Below are positions 8,385 through 16,419 of a stretch of 49,194 nt of DNA, piece after piece; position 1 is the stretch's first letter, and each line of letters opens with the position of its first letter. Made by a program: the position numbers and the translations under genes. Under the pieces are notes generated by a model. That model was not told the DNA's origin. It did no database searches and saw only the letters and a list, made by a program, of their open reading frames with translations. Source of the DNA: Anaerolineae bacterium (lineage in GTDB: Bacteria > Chloroflexota > Anaerolineae > JAFGEY01); contig JADHXD010000014.1 of assembly GCA_016783145.1 (NCBI GenBank), forward strand, positions 1-49,194, read 5' to 3'.

Positions 8385-8718
8385 CGAGAACCTCAACAAC
8401 GACATCGTTCGCGGGCTACTGCGTCGACGTCCGGGCCTGGATATCGTTCGTGTGCAGGATGTGGGTCTTTCGGGTGCAGATGACCTGACCGTGCTGGGAT
8501 GGGCGGCTCAAGAGGGGCGCGTACTGCTCACGCACGACGTCTCAACGATCACCAAGTATGCCTACCAGCGCGTTCGATCGGGTCAAGCCATGCCCGGGGT
8601 GTTCGAGGTCAGCCGAGCTATCCCGATCGGCCAAGCAATTGAGGATACTTTGCTCCTGGCAGAATGCAGCTTTGACGACGAGTGGGAAGGCCAAGTGCGG
8701 TACCTGCCCCTACGTTGA
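8365..8718 (+). CDS. DUF5615 PIN-like putative toxin
   Basis: 117 aa from ATG 8365 (an in-frame GTG at 8341 would add 8 residues). The start MLRLVADENLNNDIVRGL has the Asp and Asn of the PIN-like (Mut7-C/DUF5615) nuclease core; further family elements are DVGLSGADD and VLLTHDVSTITKYA (second acidic patch). It overlaps the DUF433 gene by 20 nt. Together they make a VapBC-like module, presumably an RNase toxin with its antitoxin. The module is sandwiched between partial copies of the MBL-AKR junction. Confidence 0.85.
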   Translation: MLRLVADENLNNDIVRGLLRRRPGLDIVRVQDVGLSGADDLTVLGWAAQEGRVLLTHDVSTITKYAYQRVRSGQAMPGVFEVSRAIPIGQAIEDTLLLAECSFDDEWEGQVRYLPLR

Positions 8719-8847
8719 TCGTTTGCTGGCTTTGCGCAAGCTGCTACTCACAAGCACACCCCCCACAGTGCAAGGCAGGACGCAGCGCATTTGCTCTTCA
8801 AGCCGCAGTACTCGCTTCCGAGACATTGCGCAGCGTCCTCTGTTCTT

Positions 8848-9111
8848 TCCCGCCGAGGGGTGGCTGCCCGCCAGCATTGAGCTCTACTCCACGCTCGGGC
8901 CTTCGCTGGGGCGTCACTCCCTGACCGCCGATACGCGATGGGGCCGCTCGTCGTCACCGGAGATGCAGCGATGAACGTCGAGTTCTACGAGGCAGGGGAG
9001 GGATACCACAACTCGGTGGATTTCGAGCAAGCTGCAGAGACCCTTCGGCGCATCAAGAAATCCGCTGCCCTGGTGATCCCAGGGCACGGCAACGTGATCC
9101 TGAACCGGTGA
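8848..9111 (+). pseudogene. 3' remnant of a second MBL hydrolase gene, frameshifted
   Basis: Matches codons from about 120 to the stop of the MBL gene at 7027-7647. One G is lost in the run at about 8941 (GGGGCC against GGGGGCC), breaking the frame. The zinc-binding THWHGDH half is absent. It is therefore a dead fragment and the right-hand half of the direct repeat. Confidence 0.88.
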
Positions 9112-9252
9112 GCGAGCAGGAGGCTGGGATATGAACCCCAAGGTACGGTTCGGCAGGACGGGCCTGCATGTCACTCGCCTCGCGCTGGGTGGCTACCCGT
9201 TCGGCGGCGTCAACCGGGCGCGGGGGTGGGACCCCTTTACGTCCGAGGGGCG
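8848..9252 (+). repeat. Right copy of ~410-bp direct repeat flanking a toxin-antitoxin module
   Basis: Counterpart of 7377-7788: frameshifted MBL 3' end, the spacer with GGAGG, and the start of the intact aldo/keto reductase. Similarity continues to GAGGGGCG at 9245-9252; beyond it only this copy carries reductase sequence. The 128 nt from 8719 to 8847 show no gene. Confidence 0.88.
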
Positions 9253-10015
9253 CTCGCTGGCGATCGAGACCATCCACGCTGCCCTGGACGCGGGCATCAA
9301 CCTGATCGACACCGCACCTGGCTATGGAGACGGAAACAGCGAGTCGATCATCGGCGAGGCGACACAGGGCCGGCGGGATCAGTTCTTCCTGGCGACCAAG
9401 GTAGGCTATCGAGGCTCAGCCGACGAGGTCAAATCCAGCGTCGAGGCGTCGCTGGAGCGGCTGCGCACCGACGCCATCGACATCATCCAGTTCCATGGCG
9501 GAATGTACACCGAGGAAGAAGTGCGGCACATCCTCGACGACGGCCTGCTGGACGCGCTGTTGATGCTTCGCGTGCAGGGCGTCGTGCGCCACGTGGGCTT
9601 TACGGTGGAGGAGCCCTGGACGGCCAGGCCGCTGGTCGCCACGGGTCTCTTTGACGTGATGCAGGTACGTTACAACCTGATCTACCAGGGCGCAGCACTG
9701 CACGCGCTGAACGAGGCCCGCGAGGCCGATATGGGGGTGTCGGTGATGCGGCCGATGACCTCTGGCATCCTGCAGCGTATGGCGGGGTATATCGCCCCAG
9801 GGTGGCAGGGCGCGCACGACCTGTACGAGGTGGCCCTCAAGTTCGTGCTCAGTGACAGCCGTGTGCACGTCGCCAACGTGGGCATGCGCTGGCCTCGAGA
9901 GGTCGCGGCGAACGTGGCCCTGGTAGAGTCGTTCGAGCCGTCGTTTGACATGGCGAACCTGCCGCGCATGACTGCCCACATCTACAGAACCGACGACGAA
10001 ATGCACGAGCGGTGA
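9131..10015 (+). CDS. Aldo/keto reductase
   Basis: 294 aa NAD(P)-dependent TIM-barrel oxidoreductase. The catalytic tetrad is visible: D60 (NLIDTAPGYGDG), Y65, K90 (FLATKVGYR) and H122 (IIQFHGG). The substrate is probably a sugar or other carbonyl compound. GGAGGC lies before the ATG. It ends 91 nt from the convergent PIN-toxin gene. It is the intact partner of the fragment at 7667-7788, and in the ancestral order it followed the MBL hydrolase. Confidence 0.9.
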   Translation: MNPKVRFGRTGLHVTRLALGGYPFGGVNRARGWDPFTSEGRSLAIETIHAALDAGINLIDTAPGYGDGNSESIIGEATQGRRDQFFLATKVGYRGSADEVKSSVEASLERLRTDAIDIIQFHGGMYTEEEVRHILDDGLLDALLMLRVQGVVRHVGFTVEEPWTARPLVATGLFDVMQVRYNLIYQGAALHALNEAREADMGVSVMRPMTSGILQRMAGYIAPGWQGAHDLYEVALKFVLSDSRVHVANVGMRWPREVAANVALVESFEPSFDMANLPRMTAHIYRTDDEMHER

Positions 10016-10032
10016 CCCCGGGCCAAGGCCCA

Positions 10033-10086
10033 CCCTGGACAAAGCCAGGGATCTGGATTCCGCTGACCACGCGGCCATCGGCCGCG
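10033..10086. terminator. Two short hairpins between convergent genes
   Basis: CCCTGG/CCAGGG (10033-10038 and 10045-10050, 6-nt loop) and CGCGGCC/GGCCGCG (10070-10076 and 10080-10086, 3-nt loop) lie between the reductase stop and the PIN-gene stop. No U-tract follows, so a bidirectional terminator function is only likely. Confidence 0.4.
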
Positions 10087-10106
10087 ATAGAGGATGTCGG
10101 GGCGGC

Positions 10107-10553
10107 TCATTGAACGAGACGTTCTCGAATCCAGACCAAGGCATCGCCCGGGGTGCCAATGCGCAAGCCCGAACGAGCTGCTACCCCAGAGTCATCGAGA
10201 AAGTGCCGGCGATTGAGGGTGACCAGATAGCCTACCTCGGCCTGCATCGCCGCTACGACGATGGGTACGTCGGCGCGGTGAGCGATGATGTCCCTGTGGG
10301 CCTCCACATCCTCTGACGACGGGTTGTGCACAATGCGCAGCCTTGTGCTGCGCAAAGCCTCGCGATAGGTCGGCAATGCCTTGGGAACCTTGCGGGCTAC
10401 CGCCCGTTCGGTCTCTGTTAACACCTGTTCGGAGACAGTGAGAACGATCAGTTCGCCCTCTGCAAGGAGCAGCAGGGCACGGGACGCACCGTCGGCCGAG
10501 ACCACGCCAGCAAAGAGCGCACTGCTATCCATGAAGAGGTGAGGGCTAGGCAT
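10107..10553 (-). CDS. PIN-domain toxin (VapC-like)
   Basis: 148 aa PIN nuclease. D9 in the opening FMDSSALF, an acidic patch EQVLTETE (42-49) and D95 in ADVPIVVAA form three of the four usual acidic positions; the fourth, normally Asp in a VTxDxxF motif, reads VTLNRRHF (N114), which may affect metal binding. The ATG overlaps the end of the AbrB-type antitoxin gene by 8 nt (10546-10553), so the two are translated together. Predicted RNase toxin. Confidence 0.85.
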   Translation of the reverse strand: MPSPHLFMDSSALFAGVVSADGASRALLLLAEGELIVLTVSEQVLTETERAVARKVPKALPTYREALRSTRLRIVHNPSSEDVEAHRDIIAHRADVPIVVAAMQAEVGYLVTLNRRHFLDDSGVAARSGLRIGTPGDALVWIRERLVQ

Positions 10554-10815
10554 AGTGTTCGCGGTAGTACTCTTCCCGCTCCTCTTCCAATGCCTTCAGT
10601 ACCTCTTCCGTACTGACCCCACTCTCCTCCATCACTTCTGCCACGCGATCTCCCAATCTCGCCACCTGGGAAACACGAGGGAGAAGCAGAAACGTACCGT
10701 CGCCCAGGTCCTCCAGCGCGAACACATCGCCTTCGTTCAGGCCGTACCTCTTGCGCAACCCTATGGGGAGCGTGATCACCCCCTTGCGTCGAAGCTGAAC
10801 GGTTACTATGCTCAT
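10546..10815 (-). CDS. AbrB/MazE-type (SpoVT-fold) antitoxin
   Basis: 89 aa. The N-terminal swapped-hairpin DNA-binding domain is plain: TVQLRRKGVITLPIGLRKRY (5-24) then GLNEGDVFALE. The acidic helical C-terminus (EEREEYYREHYA) is the probable toxin-binding tail. Forms an operon with the downstream PIN toxin. A 21-bp palindrome and a -10/-35 pair lie just upstream, consistent with autoregulation. Confidence 0.88.
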   Translation of the reverse strand: MSIVTVQLRRKGVITLPIGLRKRYGLNEGDVFALEDLGDGTFLLLPRVSQVARLGDRVAEVMEESGVSTEEVLKALEEEREEYYREHYA

Positions 10816-10830
10816 CGATCGTCCTCCAGG

Positions 10831-10884
10831 GAAGAATTTCCGAATTTCTTCCTCATTGTATCACGAACCAGTCGCAAAGGCAAA
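10831..10884 (-). promoter_or_regulatory. Promoter and palindromic operator of the AbrB/PIN operon
   Basis: On the minus strand -10 TACAAT occupies 10860-10855; 17 bp upstream is TTGCCT (about 10883-10878). Immediately downstream, 10831-10851 is a 21-bp palindrome (GAAGAA, T, TTC, C, GAA, T, TTCTTC) with one internal mismatch pair, placed between the -10 and the antitoxin ATG. Antitoxin binding there would block transcription. Confidence 0.6.
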
Positions 10885-10929
10885 CGACGGCGGGCCGGCG
10901 ACTGGCCCTTTCTTGTCCAGGCAGTTCGC

Positions 10930-10957
10930 TTGCATCAGGGGAGGATTCGAGTACAAT
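10930..10957 (+). promoter_or_regulatory. Putative promoter of the flavodoxin-like gene
   Basis: TTGCAT (10930-10935), 16 bp, TACAAT (10952-10957), 41 nt before the ATG at 10998. Divergent from the toxin-antitoxin operon promoter. Confidence 0.45.
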
Positions 10958-10997
10958 GCTCCTTCAGTAGGCATCTGAGGGCGAGAAGGAGTGAAAG

Positions 10998-11573
10998 ATG
11001 AACGTCCTGGGCATCAACGGCAGTCCGCACCGGGAGGGAAACACGGCCTATGCCTTGCGCTACGCGCTGGGAGTGATCGAGGACCAGGGCATCGAGACCA
11101 CCTACATCTCGCTGGCAGGCAAGGGGATCACCCCTTGCGACGGCTGCTTTGTCTGCCGGAAGGGAGAATGCGTCCACGAGGACGATATGGGGCCCATCTA
11201 CGACGCGCTCCGGCGCTGCGACGGGCTGGTCCTGGCTTCACCGGTGTATATGGGGCTGGTCACCGGGCAGATGAAGACGATGATGGACCGCACGGTGGTC
11301 TTGCGCACAGGTGGGCGATTCGAACTGACGGGCAGGGTGGGAGGGGGCATCGCCTGCGGCGGCTTTCGAAATGGCGGGCAGGAGCTGACGCTGCAGTCGA
11401 TCCAGACCTATCTGCTGCAGCAGGACATCTATGCGATCGCCGATGGGCCGGGGTTCAGCCACTCCGGGGCGGCGATCGTTGGGCGGGCGTCGGAGGACGC
11501 GATCGGCCTGCAGACCGTCACAAACCTGGCCCTGCGGGTCGCCCGTGCGGTGAAGCAACTGCGGGGAACGTAG
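10998..11573 (+). CDS. Flavodoxin-like NAD(P)H-dependent FMN reductase
   Basis: 191 aa. The FMN phosphate-binding loop GINGSPHREGNT (5-16) and the ASPVYMGLVTGQMKTMMDR stretch identify the NADPH-dependent FMN reductase / iron-sulfur flavoprotein family. The compact Cys motif CDGCFVCRKGEC (about 48-59) matches iron-sulfur flavoproteins that bind a 4Fe-4S cluster. Likely electron carrier or quinone/flavin reductase in the cytoplasm. GAGAAGGAG precedes the ATG. The next gene starts 50 nt downstream. Confidence 0.88.
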   Translation: MNVLGINGSPHREGNTAYALRYALGVIEDQGIETTYISLAGKGITPCDGCFVCRKGECVHEDDMGPIYDALRRCDGLVLASPVYMGLVTGQMKTMMDRTVVLRTGGRFELTGRVGGGIACGGFRNGGQELTLQSIQTYLLQQDIYAIADGPGFSHSGAAIVGRASEDAIGLQTVTNLALRVARAVKQLRGT

Positions 11574-11622
11574 ACACCCGAAGGATTTGGGCGACCCGGG
11601 TGGGTCGGAGGAGAGGGGAGCA

Positions 11623-12762
11623 ATGAAGATCGTTGGGATCGAGACCATTTTCGTGGACCGCTATCTCTTTGTCCAGGTCCATACCGACGAGGGGATCACG
11701 GGCCTGGGTGAGTCAGGCGCGTGGGGATACCTGGAGGCCTCTGCGGGTGCTGTGGAGACGTTCAAGCGCTACCTGATCGGCCAGGACCCGCTGCGCATCG
11801 AGCACCACTGGCAGTCCCTGTACCGCTGGAGCCATTTCCGCGGGGCGGCGATCATGGGGGCATTGAGCGCGATCGACATCGCCCTGTGGGACATCGCCGG
11901 CAAGCACTTGGGTGTGCCGAGCTACCAGCTCCTGGGGGGAAAGTGCCGGGACAGGGCGCGGGTGTACTATCACGTCTTTGGCAGGACCAAGGAGGAGCTG
12001 ATCCAGGGATGTGTGCGGGCCAAGGAGGCGGGCTTTACCGCCGTGGGGCACCTGACGCCCTTCCTGGATGAGCCGCGCGGGGTGCCTTACTTCAAGACCC
12101 ACGTGGAAAAGATGCGAGACGCGATCGACACGGTGCGCCGCTATCGCGAGGCCGTGGGAAACGAGGTCGATCTGTGCATCGAGATCCACCGCCGGCTGAC
12201 CCCGAGCGAGGCGATCGTCCTGGCGCAGGGCATTGAGGAGTTCCATCCCTTCTTCTACGAGGACCCCATCCTGCCGGACAGCTTTGACGCCATGGCCCTG
12301 GTCGCGAGCCACATCCACATCCCGATCGCCACCGGCGAGCGGCTGCATACCATTTACGAGTTCGAGGCCCTGCTGCGCCGCGGGGCCGTGCAGTACGTCC
12401 GTCCTGACGTGTGCATGGCCGGCGGGCTGACGCACACAAAAAAGATCGCTGCCCTCGCCGAAGCGCATCACGTGGGCGTGGTCCCACACAACCCGTTGAG
12501 CCCGGTGAGCACAGCGGCGTGCCTGCAGCTCGCGGCGTGCATTCCCAACTTTGCGCTGCAAGAGTACCCGACAGGTGAGCTGGAGCCACCCAAGAGCGAG
12601 ATCGTCAAGACCTCGCTGCGGGTGGAGGATGGCTTCTTGATCATCCCTGATGTCCCGGGGATCGGCATCGAGCTGGCTCCGGACGCCCAGGAGCGGCATC
12701 CCTACCGGCCCCGGGCAGTGCAGACCCGGCTGCACGTAGACGGGTCGGTTGTCGACCAGTGA
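11623..12762 (+). CDS. Galactonate dehydratase-like enolase-superfamily enzyme
   Basis: 379 aa acid-sugar dehydratase of the mandelate racemase subgroup. Start ATG 11623 follows GGAGGAGAGGGGAG. Key positions: E187 and H189 (CIEIHRR), E213 (YEDP), E239 (ATGER), D262 (RPDVCMAGG) and H289 (VPHNPLSP), giving three metal ligands and the Asp-His dyad plus the second His typical of DgoD-like dehydratases. The first ligand is Glu rather than Asp. It would dehydrate an aldonate (galactonate, gluconate or similar) to a 2-keto-3-deoxy acid. Compared with the enolase-family gene at 908, this one has a full active site. Followed after 3 nt by a GNAT gene. Confidence 0.85.
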   Translation: MKIVGIETIFVDRYLFVQVHTDEGITGLGESGAWGYLEASAGAVETFKRYLIGQDPLRIEHHWQSLYRWSHFRGAAIMGALSAIDIALWDIAGKHLGVPSYQLLGGKCRDRARVYYHVFGRTKEELIQGCVRAKEAGFTAVGHLTPFLDEPRGVPYFKTHVEKMRDAIDTVRRYREAVGNEVDLCIEIHRRLTPSEAIVLAQGIEEFHPFFYEDPILPDSFDAMALVASHIHIPIATGERLHTIYEFEALLRRGAVQYVRPDVCMAGGLTHTKKIAALAEAHHVGVVPHNPLSPVSTAACLQLAACIPNFALQEYPTGELEPPKSEIVKTSLRVEDGFLIIPDVPGIGIELAPDAQERHPYRPRAVQTRLHVDGSVVDQ

Positions 12763-12765
12763 GAA

Positions 12766-13656
12766 ATGCAAGTGAGCGAACCAGAGATCTGCATCCTACA
12801 ACCGGGCGATGAGGCTGCACTGGAGGCCTTTGCCCTGCCGCGCATAGAGACCTCGATGTTCCTGGTCGGCAACCTGCGCCTTTCGGGCTTCGTGGATCAC
12901 GGTCTGCCCTACCAGGGCACGTACGCTGCTGCCTGGGAAGAGGGGCAGATCGCCGGCCTTGTGGCCCACTTTTGGAACCGGGTGCTGATCTTCCAGGCCC
13001 CGGCCCATCTTCACACCCTGTGGCGGGCGGCGGCCCGCGCCTCGAGGCGCCCGATCGGGGGTCTGATCGGGCCGAACGACCAGGTGAGCGCCGCAAAGGC
13101 CGCGCTCGAGATCGAGGAGGCGCGCATCCAGTTGGACCAGGTGGAAAAACTCTACAGCCTGGCGCTGGAGGACCTGATCGTGCCTGCCCCCTTGCGGTCG
13201 GGGCAGGTGAGGGGAAGACGGATGGAGCCAGGTGACCTGGATGTAGTCACAGAGTGGAACATCGCCTACTCTATCGAGGCCATCCAGGAGCGAGACGGGC
13301 CAGAGCTCCGACAGCGATGCCGTGCCGTGGCGGAGCGCAACCTCAAGGAGAAGAGCACCTGGGTGCTCGAGCGCGAGGGCACGCTCGTGGCCTGCAGCTC
13401 GTTCAACACGGCGATCGCGGAGGCGGTCCAGATCGGGGGAGTGTACACAGCACCTGAGATGCGGCGGCGCGGGTATGCTCGGGCTGTGGTCGCATCCTCC
13501 CTCTTGGACGCCCGTGCAGAGGGTGTGGGCAAAGCCATCCTATTCACAGGCGAGCACAACATCGCCGCGCAGAGGGCGTACGAGTCCCTGGGGTTCCGGC
13601 ACATCGGGCACTACCGGCTCGTGCTCCTGAGCAGTCCACTTGAGGGCGTCGTGTAG
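12766..13656 (+). CDS. GNAT-family N-acetyltransferase
   Basis: 296 aa with a degenerate N-terminal half (about 1-145) and a clear C-terminal GNAT domain: GVYTAPEMRRRGYARAVV (acetyl-CoA pyrophosphate loop, about 223-240) then GEHNIAAQRAYESLGF (about 261-276). The layout is that of tandem-GNAT proteins in which only the C-terminal domain binds acetyl-CoA. Substrate unknown. Placed 3 nt after the dehydratase and 57 nt before the nitrilase, in one transcript by position. Confidence 0.85.
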   Translation: MQVSEPEICILQPGDEAALEAFALPRIETSMFLVGNLRLSGFVDHGLPYQGTYAAAWEEGQIAGLVAHFWNRVLIFQAPAHLHTLWRAAARASRRPIGGLIGPNDQVSAAKAALEIEEARIQLDQVEKLYSLALEDLIVPAPLRSGQVRGRRMEPGDLDVVTEWNIAYSIEAIQERDGPELRQRCRAVAERNLKEKSTWVLEREGTLVACSSFNTAIAEAVQIGGVYTAPEMRRRGYARAVVASSLLDARAEGVGKAILFTGEHNIAAQRAYESLGFRHIGHYRLVLLSSPLEGVV

Positions 13657-13713
13657 TCGGCGTCCGGCGGACAAGTGCGCTGTGCGAGGTGTACGGGAGA
13701 AGAGGAGGTCAGT

Positions 13714-14526
13714 GTGGTCAAGGTCGGCTTTTACCAGTTCTACCCGGAATTCGGGCAGGTCGAACGAAACCTGGGCCGGGTACTTGCCGCGCTCAAGGAC
13801 GTGGAGGCCGATCTGATCGTTCTCCCTGAGCTCGCCTTCACTGGTTACTATGTCCGGGACCGGGCGGAGTTGGAGTCGCTCGCCGACGACCCACGCCAGT
13901 CCGCTACGGTGGAGGCCTTGACGGTGCTCTGCCGCCAGCGCGACCTCTACCTGGTCACGGGCTACGCCGAGCGACAGGGAGACCGGACCTATAACAGCGC
14001 CCTGCTGATTGGGCCGGAGGGACTGGCCCATACCTACCGCAAGATCCACCTCTTTGGGACCGAGCAGGACTGCTTTGACCCGGGAGACGTTCCCCTCCAG
14101 GTCCACGAGGTGCGCGGGATGCGCGTGGGCATGATGGTCTGCTTTGACTGGGTCTTTTCCGAGGTCGCGCGCACGCTGGCCCTCAAGGGAGCGGACCTGA
14201 TCTGCCACCCCGCCAACCTGGTGCTGACCTACTGCCAGCAGGCGATGATTACCCGCTGTATCGAGAACATGGTCTATGCCGTGACCGCGAACCGGTACGG
14301 GGCAGACCGCCGTCCGCACGGAGAGATCGCCTTCACCGGGCAGAGTCAGATCGTAGCCCCCAAGGGGGACCTCATCTATCGAGGCCCTGCCGACCGCGAT
14401 GACTTGGCCGTGGTCGAGGTGGACATCGAGCTGGCGCGGGACAAGCGAATCGCCGCGCGGAATGACGTCCTGGCGAACCGAAGGCCCGCGTTCTACGGGC
14501 CGATCACCGAGAGCGCGGGGATGTGA
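13714..14526 (+). CDS. Carbon-nitrogen hydrolase (nitrilase superfamily)
   Basis: 270 aa from GTG 13714, chosen because GAGGAGG at 13702-13708 gives a 5-nt spacing (GTG 13675 lacks one). The Glu-Lys-Cys triad is E39 (LPELAFTG), K110 (YRKIHLF) and C143 (MVCFDW). The family hydrolyses amides, N-carbamoyl compounds or omega-amides. The YRKIHLFGTEQ loop resembles amidase and N-carbamoylputrescine-amidase-like branches; the exact substrate is not readable. Last gene of the plus-strand run; REP-like hairpins follow. Confidence 0.88.
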   Translation: MVKVGFYQFYPEFGQVERNLGRVLAALKDVEADLIVLPELAFTGYYVRDRAELESLADDPRQSATVEALTVLCRQRDLYLVTGYAERQGDRTYNSALLIGPEGLAHTYRKIHLFGTEQDCFDPGDVPLQVHEVRGMRVGMMVCFDWVFSEVARTLALKGADLICHPANLVLTYCQQAMITRCIENMVYAVTANRYGADRRPHGEIAFTGQSQIVAPKGDLIYRGPADRDDLAVVEVDIELARDKRIAARNDVLANRRPAFYGPITESAGM

Positions 14527-14540
14527 AACGACGAGGGGGG

Positions 14541-14566
14541 CGTTCCGACGCTCCCGCGTCGGAACG
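14541..14566. repeat. REP-like hairpin A1
   Basis: CGTTCCGACGC / GCGTCGGAACG, a perfect 11-bp stem with loop TCCC, 14 nt after the nitrilase stop. Related to the hairpins at 36179-36413. Confidence 0.75.
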
Positions 14567-14581
14567 AGAGACACCCTGACG

Positions 14582-14613
14582 TCTCGTGCCCACGGTCCTC
14601 CGTGGGCACGAGA
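14582..14613. repeat. REP-like hairpin A2
   Basis: Perfect 14-bp stem (TCTCGTGCCCACGG and complement) with loop TCCT, ending 6 nt before the convergent beta-glucuronidase stop. With A1 it fills the convergent intergenic gap and may also act as a bidirectional terminator. Confidence 0.75.
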
Positions 14614-14619
14614 GTATGG

Positions 14620-16404
14620 CTACTTTGTCCAGCGCTCGCGCAGCAGGTGCGCTGCCATCTTGGGCCGGCGGTCGCGGGTAAAGACGCCCTTTCGGTTCAG
14701 CATCCCGACGCGCACCAGAGACTGGCCGGTCTTGAAATCGGCAAAGTTCCAGACATGCAGCCCGGCGATGTACTCCTTGCGCGCCGCCAGGTCCAGGTAC
14801 CCGCGCAGGTACTCGACCTGGTACTCTTCGCTGTACATCTCGGCGGGGTCGCTGTGCATACCGGCGATCGTGTCCGCGCCGAACTCGGTGATCGCGATGG
14901 GCTTTCCGTACATCTCGTACACCCCGTCCAGGTCGCTCTCCAGGTGCTCCAATGCCCGCTCCAACTGCCCGCCCAGCCTGTACCAGCCGGTATAGCGGTG
15001 AACGCACATCACGTCCACTTTGGACAGCCAGTCCACGTACCCGCGCGCCATCGGCGCTTCCACGGTCACCAACCGGGTCGGGTCGAGACCCCGCACCAGG
15101 TCGAACAACTCACCGAAAAAGGGCGCCGCGGCGGGGGAGGGCTCGGCTCTGCCGGTGCCCATCGTCGCTGCCCCGAGCGGGGCGAGCAAAGGCTCGTTGG
15201 CGAGGCTCCACATGATCACACTGGGATGGTTCTTGTCCCGGGCGACCAGCTCTCGGACCTGCTGCTTGCACTGCGCCAGCCGCGCCTGGATATTCTCCTC
15301 GCCGTCAGCAAAAGAAAGCCCCACGGCCGGGGTCTCATCGACGATGAGGATGCCCTCACGGTCGGCCATGCGCATGGCCTCTTCCGAGTAGGGATAGTGT
15401 GAGGTACGGTACGAGTTGGCCCCGATCCACTTGAGGAGCGCGTTGTCCTTGACGATCAGCGGCATATTCAGTCCGCGACCGTGCACCGGAAAGTCCTCGT
15501 GCTTGCCGAACCCGGTGAGAAAGACTGGCTTGCCGTTGAGCACGACCCGGTTGCCCTGCACGGCGATCGTGCGGATGCCGACATCCAGTGTGTAGCGGTC
15601 GATGACCTGTGTGCCCAGGGTCAGGGCCACCTCCAGCTTGTAGAGGTACGGATCCTCGGGGCACCACAGGCGCGCATCGGACACGGTGAGCACGGCTTGG
15701 GCGGACCCACCACTGAACGTGAGGCCGGCCTGGACCACGCCTCCCTGGCCGGTCAGTGTGACGATGCCTGGCAGGTCGCCCCCTGCCTGCACCACGTGGA
15801 CCTTGACGATCCCATTCGCACCCTCGATCTCGGTGACGACGGTCACATCCTCGACGTGGGCCTGTGGCACCGCGTACAGGACCACGGGGCGGTGCAAGCC
15901 GCCGTAGGGGAAAAAGTCAAAGTTGGCGTCTGGGTGAGAACCCATCATGGAGAACATACCGCCCTTCCCCATGTTGCCCGGTGGCACGCGGGTCGGGGTC
16001 AGCTTGTTCTCTACCTGGATGGCGACGGTATTCGGTCTGCCCCAGACGACCTGGTCTGTTACCTCCAGGGCAAAGGGCAGGTGCCCGCCATAGTGCTCGC
16101 CGGCAAACTCTCCGTTGATCCAGACCTTGGCCGCATAGTTGGCCGATCCGACGCGGAGGGATATCCGCTGCCCGGCCCAGCCCTGCGGCACGTAGAACTC
16201 GCGCACGTACCAGACCACGTCCATATAGTCCCGCGTGTCCTGGAACTGCTCGTTCCAGCTCGCGGGCACGGCGATGGTCCGCGGCGCGTCCAGTCCGTTG
16301 TGCCAGCCTTCCCCTTCGCCCACTTCCTCGGGGTCGAGCTTGAAATCCCAGAAACCGGAGAGGTCGAGCGTGTTTCTCGTGTCGTTCTGCTGCGGATAGA
16401 GCAC
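14620..16404 (-). CDS. uidA: Beta-glucuronidase (glycoside hydrolase family 2)
   Basis: 594 aa, close to the ~600 aa of E. coli UidA. GH2 layout: jelly-roll sugar-binding domain (1-185), immunoglobulin-like domain (185-280), catalytic TIM barrel (280-594). Acid/base E404 is in MWSLANEP, nucleophile E507 in ITEFGADT. The NRK motif N570-K572 in NRKGVFTRDRRPK equals the N-x-K motif that separates glucuronidases from galactosidases by binding the carboxylate. No signal peptide, so it acts on imported glucuronides. The gene begins 15 nt after the PadR regulator and shares its promoter. Other hexuronate genes (UxuA-like, GH105) lie 2-5 kb away on the same strand. Confidence 0.92.
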   Translation of the reverse strand: MLYPQQNDTRNTLDLSGFWDFKLDPEEVGEGEGWHNGLDAPRTIAVPASWNEQFQDTRDYMDVVWYVREFYVPQGWAGQRISLRVGSANYAAKVWINGEFAGEHYGGHLPFALEVTDQVVWGRPNTVAIQVENKLTPTRVPPGNMGKGGMFSMMGSHPDANFDFFPYGGLHRPVVLYAVPQAHVEDVTVVTEIEGANGIVKVHVVQAGGDLPGIVTLTGQGGVVQAGLTFSGGSAQAVLTVSDARLWCPEDPYLYKLEVALTLGTQVIDRYTLDVGIRTIAVQGNRVVLNGKPVFLTGFGKHEDFPVHGRGLNMPLIVKDNALLKWIGANSYRTSHYPYSEEAMRMADREGILIVDETPAVGLSFADGEENIQARLAQCKQQVRELVARDKNHPSVIMWSLANEPLLAPLGAATMGTGRAEPSPAAAPFFGELFDLVRGLDPTRLVTVEAPMARGYVDWLSKVDVMCVHRYTGWYRLGGQLERALEHLESDLDGVYEMYGKPIAITEFGADTIAGMHSDPAEMYSEEYQVEYLRGYLDLAARKEYIAGLHVWNFADFKTGQSLVRVGMLNRKGVFTRDRRPKMAAHLLRERWTK

Positions 16405-16419
16405 GGTTTTGTCCTTTCG

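Noticed and set aside
13675..13713. Upstream GTG start of the nitrilase at 13675
   Set aside because: The 13 extra residues contain two cysteines and no family similarity, and the GAGGAGG at 13702-13708 favours GTG 13714.
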